This document shows positions 26,677 to 40,200 of a DNA stretch of 64,000 nucleotides, in pieces. Below the pieces are notes generated by a model, which was not told the origin of the DNA, made no database searches, and worked only from the letters and a program-made list of their open reading frames with translations. The stretch comes from Enoplolaimus lenunculus. Its lineage: Eukaryota; Nematoda; Enoplea; Enoplida; Thoracostomopsidae. Position numbers and translations under genes: made by a program. Positions within the stretch are counted from its first letter, which is position 1. Every line of letters starts with the position of its first letter. The stretch spans positions 186,001 to 250,000 of the forward strand of contig JASANG010001872.1 of NCBI GenBank assembly GCA_030248215.1. The letters are read 5' to 3'.

Positions 26677-28429
26677 CTAACGTCCCTCTTTTTCAACTGT
26701 AAACACAGTAAATGTTTACAGCATTCTGGCCAAACCAACTTGCTATAGCCTAAAGCTAATAGACACCTTAGAATTTTAAAACCCAATGCCAGATGAGCCA
26801 GGATAATAAATTTTCAAACAAAAAAGTTCAACAAAATCGGTTGAGTGGTTTCTTAGATTCTTGTCGGACGGATACGTAACAAAAAGACTGATGAACAGAC
26901 CAACGGACATCCACTTTTCGACCAACGAACACAAATTGTCGGTTGGGCCCCCGTGTGCACTCTGCGACACACTGATGCTCACCCTCAAAACATCCTTTGA
27001 CCTCTAGCTATGTCATTTACTTCCAGTGCATTACTTTCCGTCTCAGTCTCCGTCTATAGGCTATGATCTCTCATATTGCCCATTTATATATGTGAAAATA
27101 TATTTGTGCTTTAATATTTTCTGCCAAATTCTTCAAAACTTATACCATTTGCATTTCCGACTAGATTCTATTATTTCATTGTCATGCTGTGTCATATGTA
27201 CTTCAGTTATTATTTTCAGGTACTAAAATTCACTTTCCTACCAATTTTCTTACGCTCTTTACATTGCGGTATTCCATTTCTGCCAATTCATTCCATTTCC
27301 CGGTTTGCGCCAGTTCGAAAATATCATATTTTCTGTGATATTGTATAATATATATGTCTATTTCTATGTTTTCATGCGTTCTTTTCCCATTTCCTGCCAA
27401 ATTCTAGATGTTCATAACATTCAGCACCATATTTTCTTTCAATCCTTAACCCATTTAGTTATATCTATATCTATGCTCGTTATTTATTTTTATGTGTATT
27501 CAGAGAGTTTCCACAAGTTATCGGCTTGTTTAGCCAGTGTTTCGGTGCGACTCGAACTATGTCTTATTTACGTGGAGTTAATGCTATTGCTAAGGTATAG
27601 AGAACAGTATTTTTCTGCATTGGGACCTGTGTGACATTTTATTATTTACTTGTCGTTTAATTTTTGGGACAGTTAGCGAGTTTGAGTACCGGATACGTGA
27701 GCTATGTTTGATAGATCCTGACCAAATTTAGCGTATTGTACTCGTTTACATTATACTTTTCGTATATATATACTTTTCGGTCGTGCAGACCCTCGCTCGA
27801 AAGTTATTCTGGGTAAAGTAAAAACGCATAAAAACGCGAAACGCTACTACGGGACTTAGTTCATATTATTTGTTCTGCATTTGTATTGCTCGCCAGTAAA
27901 ACTATGAAAATTGTGTGTTAAATGAAAGGTGTGTACAAGCCGTAGGGCCGCTGAAAGCCGTATTGTTGCGTTAAATGACCAGTCAAAACCCAGACCATAC
28001 CCATACCTTACAATGTTTGGTTCTTAAGTGTTCATGCAATAAAATTACAAGTACACGCATGCTTGACTTGAGCGCAAGAAGTCCAAGATGGGTTTCACGC
28101 CGTAGTCCGATAATAAAGATGTCGGTTCCAGATAAATCTGATGCCGATGTTTTCTCTGCTATACTACTACCTACAATCCTTAAGATGACACACTAGCTAT
28201 CTCTTTACTACTATCCACAATGTGAATCCCTGAACCACCAAATTATAATGCACAAGCTACTAAAAATGGCCAATGTTGCGTTTAGAGGCGTCCCGTTTCC
28301 CCACGGGACAGCAATACACAGGAGTGTAATTGGGGCCAAATTAATATCCTTCAGCGGACAGCATTACTGGCAGAAATTATCACTGGAAAAACGGGATAGG
28401 AACAGGATTATTTCGGGCAAATGGGAAAA

Positions 28430-28960
28430 TGTGACAGCTGCAATTTTTCGCTGAAAAAAACGGGACACGTACGCTTGGGCTAATTGGAAACGGAACAGCT
28501 GCAATGTTTCGCTGAGAAAACGAGACAGGTTTGTTTCCGGCGAATCTAAAAACGAGACATCTGCTATTTTACGCTGGAAAACGGGACCGGGATGTTTGGC
28601 TAATGTGAAACGGGACAGCTGCAATATTTCGCTGGGAAAACGGAACAGGTTTGTTTTGGGCAAATTTAAAAACGGGACAGCTGCAATTTTTCGGTGAGAA
28701 AACTTAATAGACAGGTTTGTTTCGGGCAAATCTGAAAGCGGGACAGCTGCTATTTTTCGCTCGGAAAACGGGACAGGTATGTTTTCAGTTTTGGAAAAAT
28801 GAGACAGCTGCAAATTTTCACCGGGAAAATGATACAGTTGAACAGGTCTGTTTGCGGCAAAGGGTAAAACGGCACAGCTGCAAATATTCACTGGCAAACG
28901 GGACATGCCGCTTCATGAAAACGTGATAGCTGAAATTTTTCGCGGAGAAAACGGGACCGG
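28430..28960. repeat. Degenerate ~62-bp tandem repeat, block 1 (about nine units)
   Basis: The phrase gacagctgcaatttttcgct recurs with variation at about 28433, 28484, 28548, 28613, 28676, 28742, 28802, 28872 and 28927; between them comes aaaacgggacaggtttgttt then cgggcaaat. Spacing is 51 to 70 bp. Long open frames on the minus strand here come from the periodicity and show no family resemblance. Confidence 0.82.
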
Positions 28961-29410
28961 TAACTTTTGGACAAGTGAGAAAACGGCAGGGTGTATTAAA
29001 AGGGCACTAAAAAGAACGGAAACGGATAGTATCGAAATAACGGAATCGGATATTAGTATATCAGAATAGGCTTTATTTTTCCGCCAACACAATTCAGACG
29101 TGGAAATGTTCACCGGGCTTTCTAAAATTTTGAAAAAAATGGCGTTTGCACGGAAATTTTTAAAGTTTGAATGACTATCGTAATTTTTGTTTCAGTTCGG
29201 ACAATTGCAGCACATATGTAACAAAAAATTGCGAGAAATTTACGCAACTTATAACTAATATTGAACGTAAAAATAAACGCATTTTACGTATACCGGAAAC
29301 GGATATTCTGTTACACCCAGATAGATATATACGAACATATTTTCGTTCCTTGATGATTCAGGTTCATACTTGCTTGTAGACAAGTGTAGTGGATTATACT
29401 GAGCTGATAG

Positions 29411-29739
29411 CAAGGTGCAGCAGGAGGTGAAATATAGCGGAACCGAAGCCAGAAGTCAACGAAACTTGCCGGAGCCGGAGGTGCGGCAAAACTAGATAGT
29501 AAAAATGATGGATAAAAGTTAATTTTAGTCAATATCTGCAATATTTTTTAAGTTGTTTGATTTTACGCTAATCTTCTGCGAAATTTCGAAAACTGTTTCC
29601 AGAAAATTGTCACAAAACTAAAACGAAACGCGCTAACAGATAAATTTTGCAAAATTATGCAAAATTTTACTGCCGAAATTGCTGAAACCTCCGGTAAATA
29701 TTCTACCGGATCCGGAGGCAGACCTTCGGTTTTGCTCTG
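29411..29739 (-). mobile_element. hAT-like MITE with perfect 8-bp target duplication
   Basis: Ends caaggtgcagcaggaggtga and gaccttcggttttgctctg are inverted forms of the family terminus, flanked on both sides by gctgatag (29403-29410 and 29740-29747). The core matches the 19648 copy in reverse (cgaaacgcgctaacagataa against ttgttcagcgcgtttcg). It separates the two tandem-repeat blocks. Confidence 0.88.
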
Positions 29740-29799
29740 GCTGATAGGTATCTAATTCACTGAACGCTAAGTTAAGTGTTGAGTTACACGCTTACACCC

Positions 29800-30125
29800 T
29801 TGAAAACGGGACTGCTGCAAATTTTCGCGGGGATTTGGGACAATGGGAAAGGTTGGTTTCGAAAAAATGGAAAAGCTGCAATTTTTTTCTGGGTAAATGG
29901 GACAGGTATGTTTCGGGCAAATGAAAAACGGAACAGGTTATATATATATGTTTCAAGCAAATGGAAAAACCGGACAGCTGCAATCGCTGAGAAAACGAGA
30001 CAGGTTTGTTTCGGGCAAATGTTAAAACGGCAGATCTGCTATTTTTCGCTGGGAAAACGGGACAGGTATGTTTTGGGTACGGGAAAATGGTGCAGTTGCA
30101 AATGTTCGCTTGGAAAACGAGAGAA
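29800..30125. repeat. Degenerate ~62-bp tandem repeat, block 2 (about five units)
   Basis: Units built on the same phrase as block 1 (cagctgcaatttttttctgg at about 29874, cagatctgctatttttcgct at about 30030, and so on), with gggacaggtatgtttcgggc between. The two blocks were probably one array or share a recent origin. Confidence 0.75.
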
Positions 30126-31182
30126 TGCGACACAAATCAAATTTTTTTCAGATTGTACAATAATTCCTTAGATCGAGGCAGGGAGACCATGATTTTCGTG
30201 GTTGGGATTGCGCCAGCTGTCAATTCACTGTGTGCTCACTTGCTAACTTGGCAGCCACAGCTGCTTTATAAAACTGCAAAAAATTTTCGTTCAAAACACG
30301 GGATGAGATGAGAATTTCTGAACAAGAGGATGCGGAATGGATCGGAAAATCAATTTTGATCACAATGCATGGCCCTAGATGATATGGAGTGGGGCGCCAG
30401 CCAAATATGGGGGCCCCTGCGCTTGGAAAGACCCTAAACAGGATGGGGGGCTGCCGCCTCTCAAACCCACCGCACCAAGCGATCTTGCTAACCAAACCAC
30501 ACATAACAATACCATCAAAAAAGTTTAATAATCTTCGCCTATGCATAAACAGGAGTAGAAAATGCTGCTCTCCGGCACTATTTCTCTCCCAACGGGACGC
30601 CCTTGAAAGTAACATGATCCTGACCGGACCGAAGCGGTCAACCCTGGTCGACGTTTGAACAGGAACACAGTACTGAGCAGACCGGACCGTTGAGAACTTA
30701 AGGGCCTGTCCGTTTCCAATTACTGTTTGCAATACCATTGTCAATAAATGCGTTTACTGTTATACGGTAGGTATAAATTATGTACAGAATACAATTGATT
30801 TGAGCATAAATCCATGCAAAACTCTTAGATATGGCGCATAAACAGTTAACGACCAGAAAAATTTTTTGAACCAAATAAATATTTGCCTCCAGAATCCGAT
30901 TTATGTACTGAAATCGGAAACTTTTATGCGAACACGTATGTGGAAAATTATTATTAATCCCAAATTGCAAAACGGTATGACAGTATATATACCACTCCAT
31001 ATAGCAAAAACGGCACAGAAAATGTAAACTGGAACATCATACTAAAACTAGGTTTATCTGTAATTATTCGCATGGGGCCAACAGTAAATTATTATGTTTT
31101 CAGGAAAATTTTTGAAATGTAAAGAGATAAAAGGCGTAAATAAAAAACAAACCCAAAACTACTGTAAGGCGGAAAAAATGGT

Positions 31183-31188
31183 TTTATT
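31183..31188 (-). terminator. Poly(A) signal AATAAA for the scavenger-receptor gene
   Basis: An AATAAA on the minus strand about 100 nt beyond the stop codon (31287-31289) of the scavenger receptor; position and spacing are typical of a short 3' UTR. Confidence 0.5.
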
Positions 31189-31286
31189 CGAATCGTTGTC
31201 TAATCATATCAAAACAACGCAACAAAATATCAGTAGGTACAAAAATGTAAACAAAATGCTCGTTGAATATAAATCTAAACCAAATC

Positions 31287-34200
31287 TCAAGAAGTGCTTA
31301 ATATTTGATCATACGAACTACCACCTGGAGAACTATCGACGACATTTCGATATAGCTGACAACCGTCTGAACTTCCTCGTCGAAATCCTTTCATTTGTAT
31401 TCCAGTTTTGAGTTTATCGTCGATACTGAAACCGTTGCTTACAGCAACATTGTCAGAATTCGCGGAAAGACCACAACGCTGAAACTGTGAAAGAGTATTA
31501 ACATTTTTACAGCCCAATTCAAACTATAGTATTATCATAGCCTTTAATTGTGTTTAAAAGTTCTCGAAATAGATTTAAAAACCTAAAATAAATTATTGCA
31601 ATTCAGCTACTTTTACTTGTTTAAAAATATATTAGTCACAGGAGATTTTCGCGCTCTAAATTTAGCAATCGCGCTAAGTTCACAAACATGACTATTATAT
31701 CAACACTAACACTCCGAAGATCAAAAATGTTAGTTTGGTAAACAACTTTGTTGACGCGAGAACAAGATGCCTTTTTGAATTGAGAAAATTGGTTTTGTAG
31801 ACAGTTACTACGGCCAAAATTTGTACAACGTCTCAAAAAGATTTAAATGCAAGATGTTAATATCATTTTTTATTAAAAATAAAATTAAGGTCCACAAAAA
31901 TTACAGCACTCATTTTATCGCACTTCAGCGAATTAATATTTTAATGGTTTTCTAACTTTTGAAAATATACGGATTCTGTCAAACAGTTTTCCGAGGTTTG
32001 TAACTTAGTGCAAGCATTCGTTGAAAAGTTGGATACACTTCAAAAAACATATAACACAACAAACTGGAAACGAAGCATTTAAAAGCATCATGTCAGCAAG
32101 GGTGCGTTAGTGTTAGTATTATAGTACTTAAATCTGATAAATATTTTTGGCAATCTCGAAAAATGCCAACAGGTTATTGAAGTTCGCGGCTATATACATA
32201 ATGCTTTGTATCACAAGAGCTTTTCGGACTTTAAAACGAATCCTCAAACCACAAAAAAATCTGTTCATGTCTAAGATGCAAAATTTTCGAACAAGGAAAA
32301 TTACTGTAAGTTGTAAAACTTACTTATAATATTGTTTGGATTCGGCAATGACCTGCACCACTTTGAAAGACAAAACTACACAACGTGGCGTTTTAAGCAA
32401 GCAATAAGGACGACCCGGCGGGTGGCAAAATGAGTGAAGAAGATGTATACCAAAATAATTGATAAGATGACAAACCATACTCGTTTTCGAACAACTCCGT
32501 ACGATGTAGTAAAACCGAGGCCGTATAATTGCATAGACGGCTTACTATGAACCAAATAGTATCAAGAAATAAAAATATCAAACGTTGCAAAGAAATAGGA
32601 TATCAAATGTTGAGAATATAACAGTTGGAGCTTTGGCAAACCACAACACGATTCACGTTATAATTGGTTGCTCGTCGTCATCTAACGGTTGCCTGATACC
32701 AAACCGCAACATTCCAGGATGCTAAAAGAAAACCACAAGAACGAAAATGACACAAAATGGCATTCGTTTAGTTAATGAAGACCGCATAACAAACGTCCGT
32801 TAATTTCAAATTTATTGCAGTTCAACTGACATTTTAAAAATTTATTACCACGTTCGCTAAAAACTACGCAGGGAAAAGTAAATTCTTCAAAATTATTACA
32901 ACAGCGATACTATTGAACGGTCAAAATGTTTCCTAAATTTTTGTGAAATTACATACATCTTATGAAAATCGTTTAAAGTCTGATTAATGTTGGATTGCGA
33001 GCGGCTCGCCACATACGGATAACAATTCTGGCTCCTACAGTTTAACCAATTCATGTCATCTTTTAACTATTGCCTCGAGTTTCTACAACAGCTTTTCTAC
33101 CCAGACGCCGTATGCTCTATAGTATCGATACTTGGTGGAAATAATCCAACTAATAGTTTTCGTAATTATTGGCAAGCAATGATGTACTGAATACCGGCTA
33201 CACATGACACTCAGATATTAGCGATGTCTGTGCATTTAACACTTTGCGGCAGCTAAACTTTGGAGCCTGACAATCCTATGTAAATTCGGTTGGTCAACAA
33301 AAACTAGTCCTATAACGTTCTGTCACGGTGAATAAATTTTACAATGGATGAACAACTACAACAGACGAAGTGCTGGAATGGAATTGCAATTATAAATATT
33401 ATTTTCATGCCATACAAAATGAATACGTGTTTTAGTCACTGCACTCCAACTTATATTTAAAAACATAAATAAAAATCAGATGCTTCATGAACGCAATTAC
33501 ATACATCTGCCTGGACTGGCTTGCACTTAACTTAAAAGTACATTGCTGTTTACACTGCAAATGACCAAAAATCTGAACGCGAAAAGAAAACGTTGAACTT
33601 AAGGGCTGAACGTCGGTATTACCAAAAACCTGCCACGTCATAATGCTTCATCATCACACTTAAAGTACGCTTTGCGAATATTATTAAATATATATCTTTA
33701 AATAGCATGTGGTATAAAGATGATGCAAGCTTTCTGGTAACAACGGAAATGTTGATACACACAAAGAGAATCGCATAAATATGTTCAAAACAAAAATCAA
33801 CGAAAAATTATACTGCATAACAAATTACTACGGGAAGGCTGCGCTCAATAAAAAATCTAGTTTAGCTAAATGGGTAAATAGTAAATGCTTACCAGTCCGT
33901 AGCGTAAAACAACGGCAAGTATGATTACAATAAGAATCGATGCTATGCCCAACGCTAAAATAAACCAAAATTGTAGACTAGAGAACAAATTATTTTGGCA
34001 CATTACTTCCGATTGACTCGGAAAATTTTCTACAGATTTTTCAAGTGAAAACTAAGAGTATATACCAGCGAGCATTCTTGTGAAAAAATCTGTTCCAAAT
34101 ATATTATACCAGTTTTGTATTTTATGGAATTATTTTTAAGCGCTAAATGCGCAATAAGCCAAACTTTTCTACATACCTATTAACACCCAACCGCCGATCA

Positions 34201-37200
34201 CAACCAGTTTTTTCGACAAAATAACTTTGTTGTAGACTGATTTTGCTGTGTGGTCATCTATAGTTGCGCTCTGAAAACAGTCCAAAAATAAACCAGCAAA
34301 CAGTAACATGCGCTTGCGTCAACCATATACCAAATATATCGCTGCTTAGTATTGAACTGAAAACAGTAGTTTGGTGTTACGTAGTTATGTACTCAATCCA
34401 TTGTCATAGATTCACTACCACGTTCAGGAATCAGAAGTACTAAAGTGTGAATTCAAAACGGAACACATCCAAAGAGTTTAACTACACAAATAGTTGTGAA
34501 GTAAACGTTGAAACCTTTAAAAAAGATTTAGCGTTTAGGATAAAAATACACTTAAACTTCGGTATGTGTTTTAATGCTAGAATTTTAACGAGATAAATTT
34601 TAACAGCCCAAAGTTTCACAATTTATGATACGTGTTGTATGCAGTTTGCACTGTATCTGTGCAGCACTTGCAATTTACATACCTCATTAAGCCACGCGAC
34701 TGGATAGATTGCAGGTTCGAAGTTTTTCAGATTGCTTAAAATAAAGCCGACACAAACATAATATTGCATTCACGGTCATACAATGCATTTTAATACAAAA
34801 TATTTTACAATCACAGCGTGTTCCTTTTTCTACAAAACAATCACTCAAAATACCATGATCTACAAAATGAACGCCCAGTGCGTTGAATGAAATCCAAAAA
34901 TTATTATCAAATAATGGTCCAAAAACTTGTAATATTAGAACCAATCATCACTACGTTTGTACAATAATATTTTTTATAAACACAAATGTCGAACAAAATC
35001 ACTAACGGTATGTTTGGATTACTGAACATTGCTATATTTATCTGCAGCTTCCTGGCAAATCTAAGGCCCACGCCAGTTGTCTAAAACACAAGTTAAAACT
35101 TGCAGTGGGCAAAAATTCAACATTCATAGCACCAAATGCCGAGCGGAAACGCAAAAGTTAAAAAGTTGAATTAATTTGTAGTAGTTGCTTGCAAATTTAG
35201 CCTAAAAGAATAATGAACAGTCGGGAAACTAGCGCGACAAGGTTTACTATCGTGACCTCCGAGCAGGCCATTATTGAATCGAAACGAACAAGATTAACGT
35301 GGTACAACCCCTTATACCGTAGCGCCGCTAATACACAAACAAATGTACGGTCCTTGCACATTTTAGGCTTAGGAAAAGATTTAGGCTATGCTTAAGCCTT
35401 AAGCATAGGTAAGCCGTATCTTAAACCAACATAAAACCCTAACAGCATCTGTTGGAGAAAGTGCACAAGACCCAAATGTACAAATGCAGCTGGTGTCTTA
35501 CGGGTTCAATATCAAGTAGTGTAACGTAGTTTTCTGCATCGGCATTTCCATCGAGTATATCCAACTGATCACTAGCGCAACTTGGACAGTAAAGAAAATG
35601 TGGTGACGACATTACAAGCGGAACGCCTAAAGATGTGTAAACAATATTGTCAAAAACTACAGTTTTCGGTTTTCACGACACATTTTGATTAATAGCGGTT
35701 GTATTAGTTTCAATCCCAAACAGATGTTTATTTTAATTTTCAACCATGTCAGTTCTTTCATACCAAGTTAATAGAAGCGCAGTCAGACTCGTATGTTTAG
35801 AAGCATGGAGTTGAGAGCCTTTAATATCAGACCGGTGCAGGGACCTTTTTTACAATATGAACGTGGAACTAAAACATTTGCAGGCCAGAGAGTAAGAAAT
35901 TTTCAAATGCGCTAAACCGCCTTGGCTGTGGCTCCATTGGCTACGGTTCCACGTCGCGTACGGAAAGTGATAAAAATATAACTTATTCAAAACAACAACT
36001 TTCGAAATTACAATACTTACCTGGTGTACCGTTAACTCTTTCGCAGTTTGTCAACGGACCGTAAGATATGTTGAGAAATCCTGACATAAGGCAGCCGTCA
36101 TCGTTATACGTTGATTCGTTTGAACATTTTTCTTTGAAATATCGGTCTGACTGTCGATAGCAAAATCCACTGTTTTCAACCAATGTTCCATTAAAAACTC
36201 TTTCCGGCACCGAAAATCTGTATCCAGGAATACTTTTTACGACGACATCAGGTTCGGGCTCGTAGCTCACAGCGTATACTGATCTTAAAACCCAACATAC
36301 AATGAATAATTTCAAATAACTTATTCGTTGTTTGGGTAAACGAAAGCATGCAAAAATACATACGTTCTTACTCAATCACTAAAAGACCTTATAACAGCAC
36401 TACTTAGCGAGCTGATCTACAACTCTGCATGCTATTTCAAGTTAGAATGTTATATCTCTAACCGACTTCTTAAATTTTTAATGAATATATTAAAGTTCAA
36501 CGGATATGTTAAAGCTCAAGAAAGCTTTTCACTCCCTTTGCGTACGAAATGATATCAAGCGTTATTCAATTCCTCAGAATACTGTAGCTGTTACGTACAA
36601 ACAAACTGCTTTCGTTCGATACAAAAATAAACTGAATGTAATAGTGAAAAACTAAAAATTTTGAACCTAACTGCGAGTCTATGACGTCAACTGTACCAGT
36701 TTTACCGCTTTACAAGTGCAAAAACATTAACAAACCTTGCGCTATCAGATTAAATGACCTATGACACATAAAACGGCTCAACTGCCATACGTACTGCATA
36801 CTGCACCAAATTATTCTTTTCGAAAACTATGTACATATTTTGTTAAATTATATTTGTCAACTATTTTTTGATTAGATTTATGCTGCTACTCTTATTTATT
36901 TATGTAACAAAAGTCACCGCGTCAACTAAGCCGTTAACAGCAATATATAATAATGTAAACATAAGCAACATTGACGTGTACGCTTATTGAACAAAAAAAC
37001 AAAATGGACTACGTTAAAACAAACTGTACAAATTAGGTTTTGTTTTATGACACAAAACTGACGCGAAGTAGCGGCATAAATAGTAATTTACTTTACAACT
37101 AAAAGAAAACACGATTACGTCGAAAACTGCAATCGTGAAGTAACCAAAGTCTGCCTAAACGTAGTCGTAGTATTGCATTCAATTTATTTACCTACAAATA

Positions 37201-40200
37201 TCAGAAACAAACATTCGTAGAGTGTCAGTTTTTTTCACAAACGGGGGATAAATTGTTCCATCTAAAACACAAAACACACTGTACTTTATATGAGTCGTTC
37301 ACAAAATTAACACTTCCTTACGACCGTTATTTTAAGAAATCTGTATCACATTTTTCAAGATATATATAATTAATTTTTGAGCGAAGCGAACGGAGTTTCG
37401 CGAAGCGTTTTATGTTTTGTACTTTGAGATCGAAAGGTGGACGTCCGTCCGTCTGTCAGTCCGAAAAGAATCTCAGGAACGGCTGAACCAATTTTGACAA
37501 ATCTTTCTACTTGAAAGACAATTATCCTACGGTATTAACCTCACATTGGGATTTAAAAATTTTAAGTTGTCTATTAGCTACAGGCTAATTTGCATAATTA
37601 GTTAACCCTAAATTAGGACTTTCTACATTATTTCACTAATTGTTGCAGTTACAAGCAATCTAATTTCAGCACTAAAGGGGTTTTAGGTGCGAGGAATTGG
37701 AATAAATTGTTTACAAACCTCCAAAACTGATTATCAAATAGGTAGCTAATAGCTAATTTGCATATTCGCTTAATTGATAAGCCTAAATAATGGCTTTTTA
37801 AATTAGTTCTCAAATTATTAGGGTTACTGAAGGACTTTTGAGTGCGAGAAAGCTGAATAAATTGTTTACAACCTCCAAAACCAATAATAGTTAGCTAACA
37901 ACTAATTTGCATATTAGCTTAACTGCTTACGTGTGTTCGAGCTTCGCTCAATACATGTAGTCCCACTACGGTTGGTATTAGATACGTACCAGTCATAGTG
38001 AGACTACATGTATTGAGCGAAGCTTGAACACACGTAAGCAATTAAGCTAATATGCAAAATTAGTTATTAGCTAACTATTCATTTATTGGCTTGGAGGTTT
38101 GTAAAGAATTTATTCAGATTCCGCGCACCCAAAAACCTTCAGTAAACCCTAAGATAAAAAGTCCTAATTTTGTCTTGTCAATTAAGCTAATATGCTAATT
38201 TTGTCTTGTCAATTAAGCTAATATGCAAATTAGCTATTAGCTAACTATTCAATTATCGGCTTTGGCGGTTTGTAAAGAATTTATTCAGATTCCGCGCACC
38301 CAAAAACCTTCAGTAAACCCTAAGATAAAAAGTCCTAATTTTGTCTTGTCAATTAAGCTAATATGCAAATTAGCTATTAGCTAACTATTCAATTATCGGC
38401 TTTGGCGGTTTGTAAAGAATTTATGCAAATTCCTCGCATCCAAAAACTTTTTAGTGCTGAAATTAGATTGCTTTTAACGTTAATAATTAGTGAAATATGG
38501 CAAAAAGTCATAATTTAGGCTTATAAACTATGCTAATATGCAAATTATGTATTAGCTAAATACTCATTAAGGTTTTGGAGGTTTGTTAACTGTCTACGCA
38601 GATTCCTTGCACCCAAAAACCCTTTCGTGCTGAAATTAAGTTGCTTTTAACCCTAATAATTAGTTAAATATTGCAAAAAGTCCTAATTTAGGCTTAGAAA
38701 TTATGCTAATATGCAAATTATCTATTAGCGACCGAATCCGAATCCAGTGCTAATTTGCCGAATCCGAAACCGAGTCTGAATCGTTCGTGTTCCAAATTTC
38801 AGGTATATCTATAATCTGTTTTAGAATATCAACGCAATGCCAGCCGTATAACATTTAATACGTCAATATATTTTTCGACCCGACGTCTGTTGTGAGATTT
38901 CTCACCTGAAATGAAAAATATTGATTTTATAGCAAGGTATTTAAAGTTTTATTGCTTAAAAATGAAAAAAACATACTGCCGAACTTTGTTGGATTCGGCT
39001 TTTGGATTCGGCTTTTCCATAACCGAATCCGAACCTCAAATTTTTGCCGAATCCGAATCCGAATAAGAACCTTTGTTGCCACCCTGCTTTCGACCCCCGA
39101 GTACTAAACATAAAACGCTTCGCGAAACTCCTAGCTTCGCTCAAAAGTTAATAAAAATTCTGAATGCTGTCGTATTATTACATTAAATAGTAACAGCTTC
39201 GATGTAATAACACACTTAACCGCCATGAACAAGTTTCACTCGCACTAGAATTTAGATGTTGTAGGCATTTAAGTAATACTAAACTGAGTGCAACGTAAAG
39301 CATTTACCACTTCCATTTATCATATTCGCTTGAAAATTCGCTGGATACAAAGGGGATGCTGCCGTGCTAATAGTATCATTACCCATGCTTACACCAGGTT
39401 CGTTAGGATGTTCAACGCTAACGTTCCAGAACTGTAAGGACCTACAAAATGCGCTAAATCTATCACTACTGCAAAGAATAACTTTGCGCAGTCCCTTCAA
39501 ATGCGCGATTTTCCAAATTATTTAAAAATCAAGCTGAGTTAATTTTACAAAGGCAGAAAACTTACCATACCATTTAAATGCTTAAATGAAAACATACACG
39601 TACGCTCGCACAGGCTACCGTAACATCCAAAATTTATCTATGCAATTATTAAGAAAAAGCCTTTTTAAAAATGTACGTATTACTGTTTTCTTTCCTTGAG
39701 ACAAAAACAAAGTCATTATGATCCAGAACCGTTTGTTGACGCCATACACAGCTGATGAAAATTATGCTCTGATAGGGGTGCTGTGTGACATTGTTTTCAA
39801 CACACTTAAGTGTAAGAACACACATAGCAAAAGAAAATGGGTCTGTATTTGTATGTCTTCATTCAATACGTAGAGAATTATTTATTATCAGTCGGCAGCA
39901 CGCGTCAAATTGCTTGCCATCAAACTCCACATAAACAATGCCACACTTAATCAAATCAAAGAATGCCGCGAATAACTACCATTAAGTGATTCCGAAAACA
40001 TAGCAAAGATAGGAAAAACAAAACTGGGAGAACAAAAAACAACAGCTGGTTATTGAAATTTGGTATATTTTTTAGTTGAAAGACCTTAAAATGATAAGTT
40101 AAACAACAAAAACGTCAAAAAATGACGGCCCATATTGACCTCGGAGACTTTTTCGAAGTGTTGTTTACTTTCAGTTTGTAGACAAAATCTATCAACCATC

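Larger units (their letters stand above)
37371..39150. mobile_element. Foldback element with ~63-bp terminal inverted repeats and a palindromic core
   Basis: The ends are matching inverted repeats: 37371-37433 begins taatttttgagcgaagcg and 39086-39150 reads the same inward on the other strand (tttcgcgaagcgttttatg in both). The interior is itself palindromic: sequence before about 37980 is mirrored after it (gcttacgtgtgttcgagc with its complement gaacacacgtaagc), and the match continues outward for at least 100 bp and in part several hundred. The right arm has expanded into tandem 140-bp copies. A separate CCGAATCC-rich element is nested at about 38737-39084. The left arm carries a phrase seen in many invertebrate repeats (aggaacggctgaaccaattt). 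No coding capacity. It lies within one intron of the scavenger-receptor gene. Confidence 0.82.

Noticed and set aside
27000-27640. Open stretch with several hydrophobic segments at 27305-27634
   Set aside because: Pyrimidine-rich low-complexity DNA gives Phe/Ile/Tyr-rich translations; no conserved motif.
28364-28906. 180-codon minus-strand open stretch with repeated RKIAAVPF-like units
   Set aside because: Produced by the ~62-bp tandem repeat; the repeats vary in length and shift frame.
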